In this document: piece by piece, positions 5,686-12,782 of the stretch
Layout: every line of letters starts with the position of its first letter
Position numbering within the stretch: the stretch's first letter is position 1
Source: Dehalococcoidia bacterium
GTDB lineage: Bacteria; Chloroflexota; Dehalococcoidia; Dehalococcoidales; DAOWKM01
Assembly (NCBI GenBank): GCA_030643695.1
Contig: DAOWKM010000103.1
Location: forward strand, 1 to 12,782
Direction: 5' to 3'
Length of the DNA: 12,782 bases
Position numbers and translations under genes: made by a program
Notes under the pieces: generated by a model
Told to the model about the DNA's origin: nothing
What the model saw: only the letters and a program-made list of their open reading frames with translations
Databases searched by the model: none

Positions 5686-6549
5686 TTACAAAATATACTT
5701 ACCTATTAGCAGGTTAAGTTTCTCCTTCTGTTCAGTAGGTATTAGCTCGGGAGAAGTGATAATAGCTGTCTCCAGTGCCGTAGCACACTCACAACTGCGC
5801 TCCTTGGGTATTTTAGCCACTGCCAGTTTGATAATTTTCTTGGCGATATCAATATTCTTATGCAGGGTATTCAAGATAACATCTACGGTAACTGGCTCTC
5901 TTCCCTTATGCCAGCTATCATAATCACTAACACAGCCAATAATAGCGTAGCAGATTTCTGCCTCCCGTGCCAGCTTAGCTTCGGGTAATGCCGTCATACC
6001 AATAATATCAGCCCCCCACGAACGGTGAAGTCGCGATTCAGCCCTGGTAGAGAAGGCAGGACCCTCCATAGCAATATAGGTTCCTCCCTGATGGACACTA
6101 GCTCCCACTTCTTTGGCGGCTTGATATAAAATCTGGCTCAACACCGGGCAGAAAGGCTCGGCAAAGGGGATATGGGCAACAATGCCCTCACCGAAAAAGG
6201 AACTTACCCGACTTCGGGTGCGGTCAATAAGCTGGTCAGGGATAACCAGGTCGCCGGGCTTAATTTCCTCCTTAAAGCTACCCGCCGAGTTGATAGAGAT
6301 AATACGCTCCACCCCCAGTGATTTTAGGGCATAGATATTAGCCCTTGACGGGAGCTCAGCAGGCAGGATGCAGTGTCCCTTACCGTGCCTGGGCAGGAAG
6401 GCGAGCCCCACCCCCTCCAGTCTCCCAATAATAATAGAATCACTCGGCTTACCGAAGGGCGTATCAACATCAACCTGTTCAACATCGGTGAGCCCCTCAA
6501 TATCATACAGCCCGGTCCCACCAATAACCCCAATTTTCGCCTGCGGCAT
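5686..6549 (-). CDS. mtnP: S-methyl-5'-thioadenosine phosphorylase
   Basis: A 287-residue enzyme that cleaves methylthioadenosine with phosphate to adenine and methylthioribose-1-phosphate, which MtnA then isomerises. Family signatures run in order: IGGTGLY (residues 9-15, phosphate loop), FLPRHGKGH (52-60), NSAGSF, DQLIDRT, YIAMEGPAFSTRAES (substrate pocket), GMTALPEAKLAREAEICYA and VSDYDSWH near residue 209. The length is normal. AAGGAGG (plus-strand cctcctt, 6557-6563) lies 7 bases before the ATG and overlaps the stop codon of the OLD-type gene, so the two are cotranscribed. mtnA, its pathway partner, is now about 4.5 kb upstream because two defence-type genes intervene. The related purine nucleoside phosphorylases are less likely given the MTAP-like DYDSWH and EGPAFSTRAE segments. 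Confidence 0.92.
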   Translation of the reverse strand: MPQAKIGVIGGTGLYDIEGLTDVEQVDVDTPFGKPSDSIIIGRLEGVGLAFLPRHGKGHCILPAELPSRANIYALKSLGVERIISINSAGSFKEEIKPGDLVIPDQLIDRTRSRVSSFFGEGIVAHIPFAEPFCPVLSQILYQAAKEVGASVHQGGTYIAMEGPAFSTRAESRLHRSWGADIIGMTALPEAKLAREAEICYAIIGCVSDYDSWHKGREPVTVDVILNTLHKNIDIAKKIIKLAVAKIPKERSCECATALETAIITSPELIPTEQKEKLNLLIGKYIL

Positions 6550-6561
6550 TAAGAAACCTCC

Positions 6562-8151
6562 TTAAATACATGAGTCATAAATTTGAGTAAGCTTACTTTT
6601 TACCTCTTTATCGATTTCATAAGGTTGCATGTCGTGTTTTACTCTTAATGCCAATTGCATTTTCCACCAATCACCGCCTAATAATTTATCCAGCGTTTTA
6701 ACTGTTTCGCCATCTTTTATCTCGCCTGGGATTTTCTCTTCTTGTATACCCTTTTTAGTTGCTGTTTCCTTAGCAAATTCTCGAACAAGGTTACGGGGAT
6801 AATAGTCCTCAATGTCCCCTCTTTTGAGACTGAGAATATTTTCATCGGATACTATCCCTTTGACAGCTTCCCTTACGGTGGTTTCAGAATTTGCATCATA
6901 TAACGCATAGATCTTGACACAGGTCTTCTGTACAGCTTCAGAAGTCAGGTATTTTTTAATATTCCCTGCTCCTTCGGCATCGATAGTTATAATAGAAGCT
7001 GTTTCGAATGGTTTCCCGATTTTCCTTGCCCAGTCTGCATAGATATCTTTGTCTGTAGGCCCTTCTACAACTAAAATACCGTTGGCTAAAAACAGGTCTG
7101 AAGGTCTGCACCCAAGTTGCTGCAGGATATTATTGATATCTGCAACTGATGATACGTTCCACACCTTACCTTCTAAACCATCCTTGTAGACAAACCATAT
7201 TGAGCTAAGATTGGCTAGGTCTAGTATAAACGGTGAATGAGTTGATAAAAATATTTGTTTTTGAGTGTCGACTAATTCTTTAACCGCCCTTATGAATATC
7301 TTTTGTAATTTTGGGTGAAGATGATTTTCCGGTTCTTCTATGGCAATTAGCTGACCGCTCTTTTCTATTAGCCTGAGCAAGTTAAAGAGTGCTTGATAGC
7401 CAGCACCCTCAAATTCATAGGGAATAGGCGTTGTACCATGCTGAATTAAGAGCTGACCTCCTTTACAGTCAAACTGCCCCGGTGTCCATCCTCTATCACT
7501 ATAGGTTTGTCTAGTCCTATTCCATCCCTGTATTCCTCGAGGGGTAGTATCTCCTCCCCTTTGTATTAGTTCACTTCTCACTTCGGGGGTCAAAATGGAA
7601 CCATGAGCTGCTTTAAGCTCTGTCCCTCTGCTGAGTGGTATGTAATTGAAGGCGTTCTTGAGTATGTTTTCTGTTACCATTTGTGCAAATGGGTCCGGTT
7701 CAAATCCAGGCTCACCCTCAGTTGTGTATCCTGTATCTGACCTCCTAATAACTACCGAGCCCCACTCTATAGAATTGTTGCGATATACTAAGCTATTATT
7801 TATTGAAACTATGGAGCGATTTATTACTAGGTCACCTTTTTGTTGTTTTACATTTGTAACTTCAGCTAGTTTCTTAGCTTGTGCGCTACTAAGGCTACCC
7901 AAAGTAACTTGAAACTCTATTGCCTCATCGGTATTCTCGTCAAACCATAGATACCAATCGTTGCCTGTGAGAGCCCCTTTATTTTGTTCGTGGGGGTAAT
8001 CAAAATGGTTGAAGAACAGGTCTATGGCTTCAAGAATATTTGTCTTCCCGGAACCGTTCTCCCCAATTAAGATTACTGAACTTTGTAAATTATAGAGGTT
8101 TACTTCTTTGAGGTTTCTAAAGTTTTTGATAATTAGTTGTTTAATATACAT
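6562..8151 (-). CDS. OLD-family ATPase/TOPRIM nuclease
   Basis: A 529-residue two-part protein. The N-terminal ABC/SMC-type ATPase has IKNFRNL (residues 8-14), Walker A GENGSGKT (30-37), a signature-like EGAGYQALFNLL (248-259), Walker B LIAIEEPENHLHP (268-280) and the switch histidine in STHSPF (303-308). The C-terminal TOPRIM domain has VVEGPTDKDIY (361-371, E363) and LYDANSE (417-423), where the usual D-x-D is D-x-N. OLD proteins are DNA nucleases used in phage defence, alone or with a helicase as in Gabija (GajA). No GajB-like helicase follows here; the next gene is mtnP, 12 bases away. AGGAGG (plus 8161-8166) lies 9 bases before the ATG. It directly follows the stranded mtnA tail and the R-M gene, suggesting a small defence insert. 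Confidence 0.88.
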   Translation of the reverse strand: MYIKQLIIKNFRNLKEVNLYNLQSSVILIGENGSGKTNILEAIDLFFNHFDYPHEQNKGALTGNDWYLWFDENTDEAIEFQVTLGSLSSAQAKKLAEVTNVKQQKGDLVINRSIVSINNSLVYRNNSIEWGSVVIRRSDTGYTTEGEPGFEPDPFAQMVTENILKNAFNYIPLSRGTELKAAHGSILTPEVRSELIQRGGDTTPRGIQGWNRTRQTYSDRGWTPGQFDCKGGQLLIQHGTTPIPYEFEGAGYQALFNLLRLIEKSGQLIAIEEPENHLHPKLQKIFIRAVKELVDTQKQIFLSTHSPFILDLANLSSIWFVYKDGLEGKVWNVSSVADINNILQQLGCRPSDLFLANGILVVEGPTDKDIYADWARKIGKPFETASIITIDAEGAGNIKKYLTSEAVQKTCVKIYALYDANSETTVREAVKGIVSDENILSLKRGDIEDYYPRNLVREFAKETATKKGIQEEKIPGEIKDGETVKTLDKLLGGDWWKMQLALRVKHDMQPYEIDKEVKSKLTQIYDSCI

Positions 8152-8185
8152 ATTACATAACCTCCTAAAATTATATTAATCTTGA

Positions 8186-8353
8186 TTATACACCCTTCAA
8201 CCTCTCAATATATGGCTCTATTATTATACCTCTTTCGGTGATGATAGCGGTTATGTAATAGTGAGGGGTAATATCAAAGGCAGGGTTAGCAGCTTGAGTC
8301 CCCTCAGGGGCAATACCTATTCCCTGAATATGGGTTACCTCATCAAGGCTCCG
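8186..8353 (-). pseudogene. stranded 3' end of mtnA (55 codons plus stop)
   Basis: Read on the minus strand this encodes RSLDEVTHIQ...ITERGIIIEPYIERLKGV and stops at TAA (8186-8188). It repeats the last 56 codons of the intact mtnA at 11080-11250. I count about nine base differences over some 143 aligned bases, and the inner 58 bases next to DEVTHIQ are identical. There is no start codon or preceding part of the gene, so it is not a working gene. It lies 21 bases after the stop of the R-M gene and 34 bases before the OLD-type gene. Its ending (LKGV) looks like an original mtnA terminus, whereas the intact copy ends KKCR through overlap with the R-M start. This points to the R-M gene having been inserted here. 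Confidence 0.9.
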
Positions 8354-8374
8354 CCCCTTTTAATCCCCTACTAA

Positions 8375-11089
8375 TCAGCCTCCCTCTACTATCTTCCTCT
8401 CTTCCTCAGTAAGTCCATACAGGTCATAGACAAGGTTATCTATCTCCTTATCGGTTCGCTCAATCTGTCTGAGAAGCTCATCTCGCTCGTTGCTATATGT
8501 ATGGCGAATGGGAGCCAGGCGTTTATTTAGCTCCAGCATCCTATCCACCAGAGCCACCAGAGCATCGTGCCTCTTTTTATCACCGGGGTTATCAAAGTCA
8601 ATACGGCGAATAGGGAGAGCTAAAATATGGCTTTGGTTTATTTGAGGGAACAGCCTTTTATAGGAGGTAACTTCTCTTTGCAGATAGACTGACATTAGGG
8701 TTGAGTTCAAGACGCTCAGCATACAATTTAGATGAAATCTACAATCCTTTTTAGGCTGAAGATTATAGAGAGATTGGAGAGTGTATCTGTTCCTCGTGTC
8801 AAGAGCACAAATGAGGCTTTTGCCCGTCTTCACGATAACAATTTTTGGTGATTTATAATTGTCTTCGGGCTTAACAATAGAGATTTTATCTATCAAATGC
8901 TTAGGCTCAGTTATCAAATATCTGGTTACATCTTCACCAACGAGAATTTCGACCTTCCCTTTAGGGACTGACCCGAGCTGCCTTGAAAGGGTTTTCTTGC
9001 CAAATTCTTCGCCTCTAGAGAGTGACACAAGTGTTCTCAATTGCAACGAATTAGTCAATAGTTTATGTCGAATAATGTCCCAAGCTGGAGTTAGGCTGAT
9101 AATAAAGGCGTGCTTCTTATGTCGCAAGAAATCATCTTGTTTTACCTGATTAATAAGTGTGGCACCATTCTCATCCACCTTTTCAATGTCGATAACATTG
9201 TCTTGCAAGTCCTTAATGTTTTTCTGGACAATTATGATTACCGCTGATACGCCAGAGCCCTGAAACACTTGGCCAACATGAGCTATCTTCTTTATTCTGG
9301 TATTTTGAAGTAGCATCTTTCGCAAAACCTCTGACTCATCTCGAACGAGTATGGCATCAGGCACTATAAACCCATGATAACCGTCTTCCTTTACCAAATA
9401 TAAGCATCTCTCATAGAATAACCAGAACGCATCATATTGGCCTTGTGCTACGAGATACTTTGCTTTAATATACTCCTTCTCCGATGACTCAATATATTCA
9501 CCGAAAAGGTAAGGTGGATTGCCGATGACCACATCAAAGCCGCCATCTGCCATAACATCCTTAAACTCCTGCTCCCAGTTGAAGGGCTTTTTATCTTGCC
9601 AGTTATCACCAAAATACTTTTTAAGCTCTTCTTCAGTGCCTGAAATCAGGGAGTTGCCCTGGCGGATGTAATCGGCGAGAGTGGGGAGGGTCTCTCGCTT
9701 TGCCAGACTGCGCAGCAACAGATTCAGACGGGCAATTTCTACCGCCTGTATATCCAGGTCAACGCCGAAGATATTGTTGGTAAGAATAGGCAGCCGTTCA
9801 TACTGGTCAAGCTCAGAAACAGGTTTACCACGCTGGTAAGCATGGTAGTTCAGTAATTCATCATAAGCCCGAATGAGAAACGAGCCCGAGCCGCAGGCTG
9901 GGTCTAAAATTTTGATGTTAAATATCTCATTATGGCTACGCTCCTTAAGAAAACGCCCGACGGTCTCCTTGACGATATAGTTGGTTACAAATTTAGGGGT
10001 ATAGTATATGCCGTGCTCTTTGCGGCGCTGCTTCTTGGCAATAAGCTCAATGATTGGTTCTGAGGGAAGTCCCAAATCCATTCGGGCTCGTGCTTCCCTC
10101 GCCTGCTGCTTGGCTACAGTGGCAACATGCCCTAGGTATTGCTCATATACCGCACCTAGCACATCGGCATCAATAAGGGAGAAGTCATAGCTTGCCATAC
10201 CGCCTGGAATTTCATACAAACTATTAAAGATGTTCTCAATGGTGGCGCTTTCAATAAAGACCTCATCGGTGAGATGGTGCCGGAAGAGGTCGCTATCGTA
10301 GTAGCCATCAAAGTAGCGGAAGATGGCACGCAGTGTTTCAACAAATTCTCCCTTGCGCCCGATACGGCGCCATTCATGGACAGCACTGAGCAGGGCTTTA
10401 TTTTCTATCCCCCTGTCCTCACAGGTGCGAATGAAGATGAGGCGGTTGAAAAGCCGTTGAATGACCTCATCTATCTGGCTGAAGCTCAGGCTATGATTGT
10501 AGTGATGGAGCTGAGTAAAGAGGCCTTCACGCCACTGCCAGAGCTGATTATAAAGCCGCTGTTCTATCCCCAATCGGGGAGGAAGCGCCCCGTATTTTTC
10601 CGCCCTTTCATTTAGAGTGTTATTCTCCAGCGATTCCTTGGATAGAAGCCACAGGTCATCAAAGTCCCTTAGATAATTATCATAAGAAAGGGTTATAAAC
10701 GAGCGACCGGTCTGGGCATTATATACCTGTAGCCCTTCAAAGTCGGAAAGCACTGCCCAGGTTATCCCCGTATTGTAAGCATAGGTAATGGCCTGCCTGA
10801 CATATTCGGGCTTGGTCAAATCGGCTCGCAGTGCCTTAGCCTCCAAGTAAAACTGAGCGACGCCGTGCAGCCTAAAAACATAATCCACCCGTCCGCTGGC
10901 TGCCTTAACCTCCTCAGCTACCTCCTCCCGACTATATACATCCCAGCCCAGGGCGTGGAACAAGGGCAGAACAAAAACCCGACGGGTATCGGCCTCAGTG
11001 AATGTTCTAATCTTCCCTTCACCCAGAGCCTGATAATAGTCAATCAATTTAGCTACTTCTTGGCGAGCTTCTTCCTTGGTTACCGGCAT
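8375..11089 (-). CDS. type IIG restriction-modification protein (Eco57I-like)
   Basis: A 904-residue single-chain restriction enzyme plus DNA methyltransferase. The N-terminal PD-(D/E)XK nuclease has RVDYVF (D69) and YLEAKAL (E83, K85). A helical linker leads to the N6-adenine methyltransferase: YYTPKFVTNYIV (362-373), SAM-binding motif I LDPACGSGSF (395-404), GVDLDIQAVEIARLN (442-456) and catalytic NPPY (524-527). The C-terminal third (about 560-850) would be the TaqI/Eco57I-type DNA-specificity domain, ending in the usual REIDxLVYxLYGLTEEE-like helix, so the gene is complete. Such proteins methylate and cut near an asymmetric site without separate subunits. The ATG at 11087-11089 overlaps the mtnA stop (ATGCCGGTAA), so expression is coupled to mtnA. 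It is flanked by direct repeats of the mtnA 3' end. The recognition sequence cannot be read from the protein. Confidence 0.9.
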   Translation of the reverse strand: MPVTKEEARQEVAKLIDYYQALGEGKIRTFTEADTRRVFVLPLFHALGWDVYSREEVAEEVKAASGRVDYVFRLHGVAQFYLEAKALRADLTKPEYVRQAITYAYNTGITWAVLSDFEGLQVYNAQTGRSFITLSYDNYLRDFDDLWLLSKESLENNTLNERAEKYGALPPRLGIEQRLYNQLWQWREGLFTQLHHYNHSLSFSQIDEVIQRLFNRLIFIRTCEDRGIENKALLSAVHEWRRIGRKGEFVETLRAIFRYFDGYYDSDLFRHHLTDEVFIESATIENIFNSLYEIPGGMASYDFSLIDADVLGAVYEQYLGHVATVAKQQAREARARMDLGLPSEPIIELIAKKQRRKEHGIYYTPKFVTNYIVKETVGRFLKERSHNEIFNIKILDPACGSGSFLIRAYDELLNYHAYQRGKPVSELDQYERLPILTNNIFGVDLDIQAVEIARLNLLLRSLAKRETLPTLADYIRQGNSLISGTEEELKKYFGDNWQDKKPFNWEQEFKDVMADGGFDVVIGNPPYLFGEYIESSEKEYIKAKYLVAQGQYDAFWLFYERCLYLVKEDGYHGFIVPDAILVRDESEVLRKMLLQNTRIKKIAHVGQVFQGSGVSAVIIIVQKNIKDLQDNVIDIEKVDENGATLINQVKQDDFLRHKKHAFIISLTPAWDIIRHKLLTNSLQLRTLVSLSRGEEFGKKTLSRQLGSVPKGKVEILVGEDVTRYLITEPKHLIDKISIVKPEDNYKSPKIVIVKTGKSLICALDTRNRYTLQSLYNLQPKKDCRFHLNCMLSVLNSTLMSVYLQREVTSYKRLFPQINQSHILALPIRRIDFDNPGDKKRHDALVALVDRMLELNKRLAPIRHTYSNERDELLRQIERTDKEIDNLVYDLYGLTEEERKIVEGG

Positions 11090-12108
11090 TTTTTTAGCCT
11101 CTCCACATAGGGCTCCCTTATTATACCTCTTTCAGTGATGATAGCGGTGATGTAGTAGTGAGGGGTAATATCAAAGGCAGGGTTGGCAGCTTGAGTCCCC
11201 TCAGGGGCAATACCTATTCCCTGAATATGGGTTACCTCATCAGAGCTTCGCTGCTCAATCGGGATTTCGTCCCCTGAGCCAAGTGTCAGGTCAATGGTGG
11301 TGGTGGGGGCAGCCACATAGAAGGACACTCCATTCTCCATAGCCAGGACAGCCAGGGTATAGGTGCCTATCTTGTTGGCAGTATCACCATTAGCCGCAAT
11401 CCTATCAGCGCCAACAATGACGCAGTCAATTTCTTTGCGGCTGATAAAGTAGCCAGCCATAGAGTCGGTGATGAGGGTAACCGGGATATTAGCCCTGTTT
11501 AGCTCCCAGGTGGTAAGGCGCGCTCCTTGAAGCAGAGGACGGGTCTCAGTGACGAAAACCTTGAGCTTTTTACCCTGTTTCTTTGCCTGCTTGATTACCC
11601 CTAATGCTGTGCCATAGCCAGCAGTGGCTAACGCCCCGGTATTACAATGGGTCAGGATAGTAACGCCATCCCCAATCAGCTCAGCACCAAGTTGACTGAG
11701 TCTCCTGGTTGCCTCAGCCTCCTCAGAGTGTATCTTAATGGCTTCATTAACCAGTGCCTGTTTAATCTGCTTTACATCTTGACCAGCTCTGGCTACCTGC
11801 TCCATTCGGTCAATAGCCAGGAACAGGTTTCTAGCCGTAGGTCTGGTGGTAGCAAGGGTCTGGCTAATGCCCCTGAGCCTCTCCAAGAACCCTTCTTTTG
11901 ACTTAGATTCAATTTCTAGGGCACTCAAAGCCACTGCATAAGCACTAACCACCCCAATAGCTGGAGCCCCCCTAATTTTCAATTCTGCGATGGCTGAGGC
12001 TATATCCTGATAACTTCCTAGCTCCAGATATACCTCTTCTTGGGGAAGTCTGGTCTGGTCGAGGATTCTGACCTTATCCCCCAGCCATTCTATCGGCAGG
12101 TTATTCAT
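11080..12108 (-). CDS. mtnA: S-methyl-5-thioribose-1-phosphate isomerase
   Basis: Converts methylthioribose-1-phosphate, the product of MtnP, to methylthioribulose-1-phosphate in the methionine-salvage pathway. From the chosen start (342 residues) the signatures are LPIEWLGDKVRILDQT near the N-terminus, RGAPAIGV, TRPTARNL, THCNTGALATAG with catalytic C155, VTETRPLLQGARLTTWEL, and VGADRIAANGDTANKIGT with catalytic D235. The frame is open from an ATG at 12139-12141, but family proteins begin close to PIEW, the longer start lacks a Shine-Dalgarno, and a promoter-like TATAAT lies directly before it. I therefore chose the ATG at 12106-12108. The terminal residues KKCR come from overlap with the R-M start and differ from the LKGV ending of the stranded copy at 8186. 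The last 56 codons are the second member of the direct repeat. Confidence 0.92.
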   Translation of the reverse strand: MNNLPIEWLGDKVRILDQTRLPQEEVYLELGSYQDIASAIAELKIRGAPAIGVVSAYAVALSALEIESKSKEGFLERLRGISQTLATTRPTARNLFLAIDRMEQVARAGQDVKQIKQALVNEAIKIHSEEAEATRRLSQLGAELIGDGVTILTHCNTGALATAGYGTALGVIKQAKKQGKKLKVFVTETRPLLQGARLTTWELNRANIPVTLITDSMAGYFISRKEIDCVIVGADRIAANGDTANKIGTYTLAVLAMENGVSFYVAAPTTTIDLTLGSGDEIPIEQRSSDEVTHIQGIGIAPEGTQAANPAFDITPHYYITAIITERGIIREPYVERLKKCR

Positions 12109-12148
12109 CTTTATCAACCCTATCCCCTTTATCCCCCTCATTCGTGAA

Positions 12149-12187
12149 ATTATAAACTCTAATTTCTAATCCTTCACAGGTGAAGGA
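12149..12187 (-). promoter_or_regulatory. candidate promoter with overlapping palindrome upstream of mtnA
   Basis: The minus strand has an exact TATAAT (12149-12154), 41 bases before the mtnA start I prefer. The -35 region is poor (GTGAAG at 12172-12177 with a 17-base spacer). An 18-base near-perfect palindrome, tccttcac-ag-gtgaagga (12170-12187), covers that -35 position, as an operator for a dimeric regulator would. It could instead be a short hairpin. There is no recognisable SAM riboswitch in the spacer. Confidence 0.35.
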
Positions 12188-12251
12188 CTAAACAAATTCA
12201 AAATTCAAATCCCTAAAGTCTAGAATTTAGTATTTAGTATTTTTATTAAAT

Positions 12252-12266
12252 AGGGGCTTCGCCCCT
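12252..12266. repeat. GC-rich hairpin, interspersed-repeat type
   Basis: aggggc/gcccct pair around a ttc loop, followed on the plus strand by a ctta-aac-gccccc segment like the one beside the 4584-4606 hairpin in the opposite orientation. It lies downstream of the hypothetical gene ending at 12323 and could act as that gene's 3' hairpin, although the tract after it on the minus transcript (atttaataaaaa) is not a good U-run. The AT-rich 12188-12250 stretch beside it holds nothing else I can assign. Confidence 0.4.
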
Positions 12267-12322
12267 CTTAAACGCCCCCATATAACACTAACTGAAATGC
12301 CAAGAAGTTTGCTAGCAAAATA

Positions 12323-12782
12323 CTATTTTGCCCAGCGCTGAATATAACGCAGTAACTCTATGGCTTCGTTATTTGCAGGTTCAATTACTCCAGAAGCCTC
12401 GTAGAAGTTCCACAGCCCTCCACTATACTCGAAAACTGAACTAACACCTGCCACTCTTCCTTGTTCTGGAGTAGAGGGATAATGTTGCTCCATGAACCAT
12501 TTTTCATTCAACTTTACCCACTGTTCTATTTCAGTCGGACTCGCTGCATCTATTTTCTGTCTCTCATCCGAATTGAAAGTTTCTTTGTATTCATCAAGAT
12601 TTATCTGCACACCAAGTCCCAGTGCTGAAACTTGCCATTTACCATTACTTTCAAATTTGGCGGTAAAATAGGGTCTAGCTTTACTTAACGTATCGGTTAG
12701 TTTCATGCGGTAAGCAAGGGGAGATATTAAATTAGCTCGAGTTTCTAAGTACGCGTAAACTAGAGCACAAACCTCATCCTGA
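12323..12782 (-). CDS. hypothetical protein, N-terminus beyond the right edge
   Basis: I do not recognise this protein. An ATG at 12704-12706 would give 127 residues, but the frame stays open for another 25 codons to the window edge (reading DEVCALVYAYLETRANLISP before that methionine), with no good Shine-Dalgarno before the internal ATG. The real start is therefore probably outside the window. The visible part is polar with aromatic clusters (KWQVSALGLGVQI, GGLWNFYEASGVIEPANNEA) and a C-terminal helix (IELLRYIQRWAK). No membrane segment or cysteine-rich motif is seen in the last 127 residues. It is separated from mtnA by about 215 bases containing a hairpin and a possible promoter, so it need not belong to the salvage operon. 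Confidence 0.6.
   Translation of the reverse strand, partial: QDEVCALVYAYLETRANLISPLAYRMKLTDTLSKARPYFTAKFESNGKWQVSALGLGVQINLDEYKETFNSDERQKIDAASPTEIEQWVKLNEKWFMEQHYPSTPEQGRVAGVSSVFEYSGGLWNFYEASGVIEPANNEAIELLRYIQRWAK

Noticed and set aside
6549..8166. Duplication of the start region flanking the OLD gene (AGGAGGTT before both the OLD gene and mtnP)
   Set aside because: Only the Shine-Dalgarno and a couple of bases match, which is expected by chance; there is no longer repeat like that at mtnA.
8170..8200. A separate promoter for the OLD gene inside the mtnA tail
   Set aside because: Two TATAAT hexamers occur (8170-8175, 8185-8190), but the best -35 (TTGAAG) is 19 bases away and weak in this AT-rich gap; not enough to call.
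8186..8353. The mtnA-like tail as a small independent gene
   Set aside because: It has no start codon or ribosome-binding site of its own and begins mid-domain at the codon matching R of RSSDEV in mtnA.
10274..10615. Plus-strand 113-residue open frame
   Set aside because: It lies wholly antisense to the R-M gene, which has clear motifs in its own frame; no domain or start signal is seen on the plus strand.
6562..11089. A Gabija, BREX or DISARM system
   Set aside because: There is no GajB-type helicase, and no BrxA/B/C/Z, DrmA/B or PglZ gene. The methyltransferase carries its own nuclease domain, as in type IIG enzymes.

Overview
This is a densely packed bacterial stretch. Every convincing gene lies on the minus strand, so the genes read from high to low coordinates. 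Gaps are short, several starts are coupled to the preceding stop, and Shine-Dalgarno sequences are good. There is no rRNA, tRNA or CRISPR array. The mix (a THEP1-type NTPase, a short stand-alone MetE-like protein, a Cys-rich DUF6485 protein, methionine-salvage genes, a divergent PlsY, interspersed palindromes) suggests an anaerobic, uncultured-type bacterium. Chloroflexota/Dehalococcoidia is my best guess, at low confidence.

Layout in transcription order: (1) a hypothetical gene open through the right edge (12782-12323); (2) a spacer with a hairpin repeat and a possible promoter/operator; (3) a methionine-salvage block: mtnA (12108-11080), mtnP (6549-5686) and a MetE/UROD-fold protein (5680-4652). 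Two probable defence genes split this block: a single-chain type IIG restriction-modification protein (11089-8375) and an OLD-family ATPase/TOPRIM nuclease (8151-6562); (4) a hairpin-rich spacer; (5) a DUF6485 gene, a 30-residue basic protein, a THEP1-like NTPase and plsY (4502-2933); (6) a COG2187 kinase-like protein (2910-1909); (7) two small nuclease-like genes among REP-like palindromes (1825-706); (8) a COG0645 P-loop kinase-like protein (645-43); (9) the first codons of a PHP-domain gene at the left edge.

The most notable structure is around the restriction-modification gene. The last ~55 codons of mtnA occur twice as direct repeats, once at the real mtnA end (11080-11250) and again just beyond the R-M gene (8186-8353). 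The R-M start codon overlaps the mtnA stop, so mtnA was given a new last few residues while its old tail was left as a stranded fragment. This looks like insertion of a solitary R-M gene into an essential-type operon with a long target duplication that kept the host gene intact.

A second mobile-looking unit is a 365-bp cassette (726-1090): one GIY-YIG nuclease gene bounded by perfect 11-bp inverted repeats belonging to REP-like palindromes, with the decayed tail of a second copy next door (1158-1230). It and the neighbouring nuclease-like gene separate a COG2187/COG0645 pair that is usually adjacent or fused. The COG0645 member also has a tryptophan in place of the key glycine of its P-loop.
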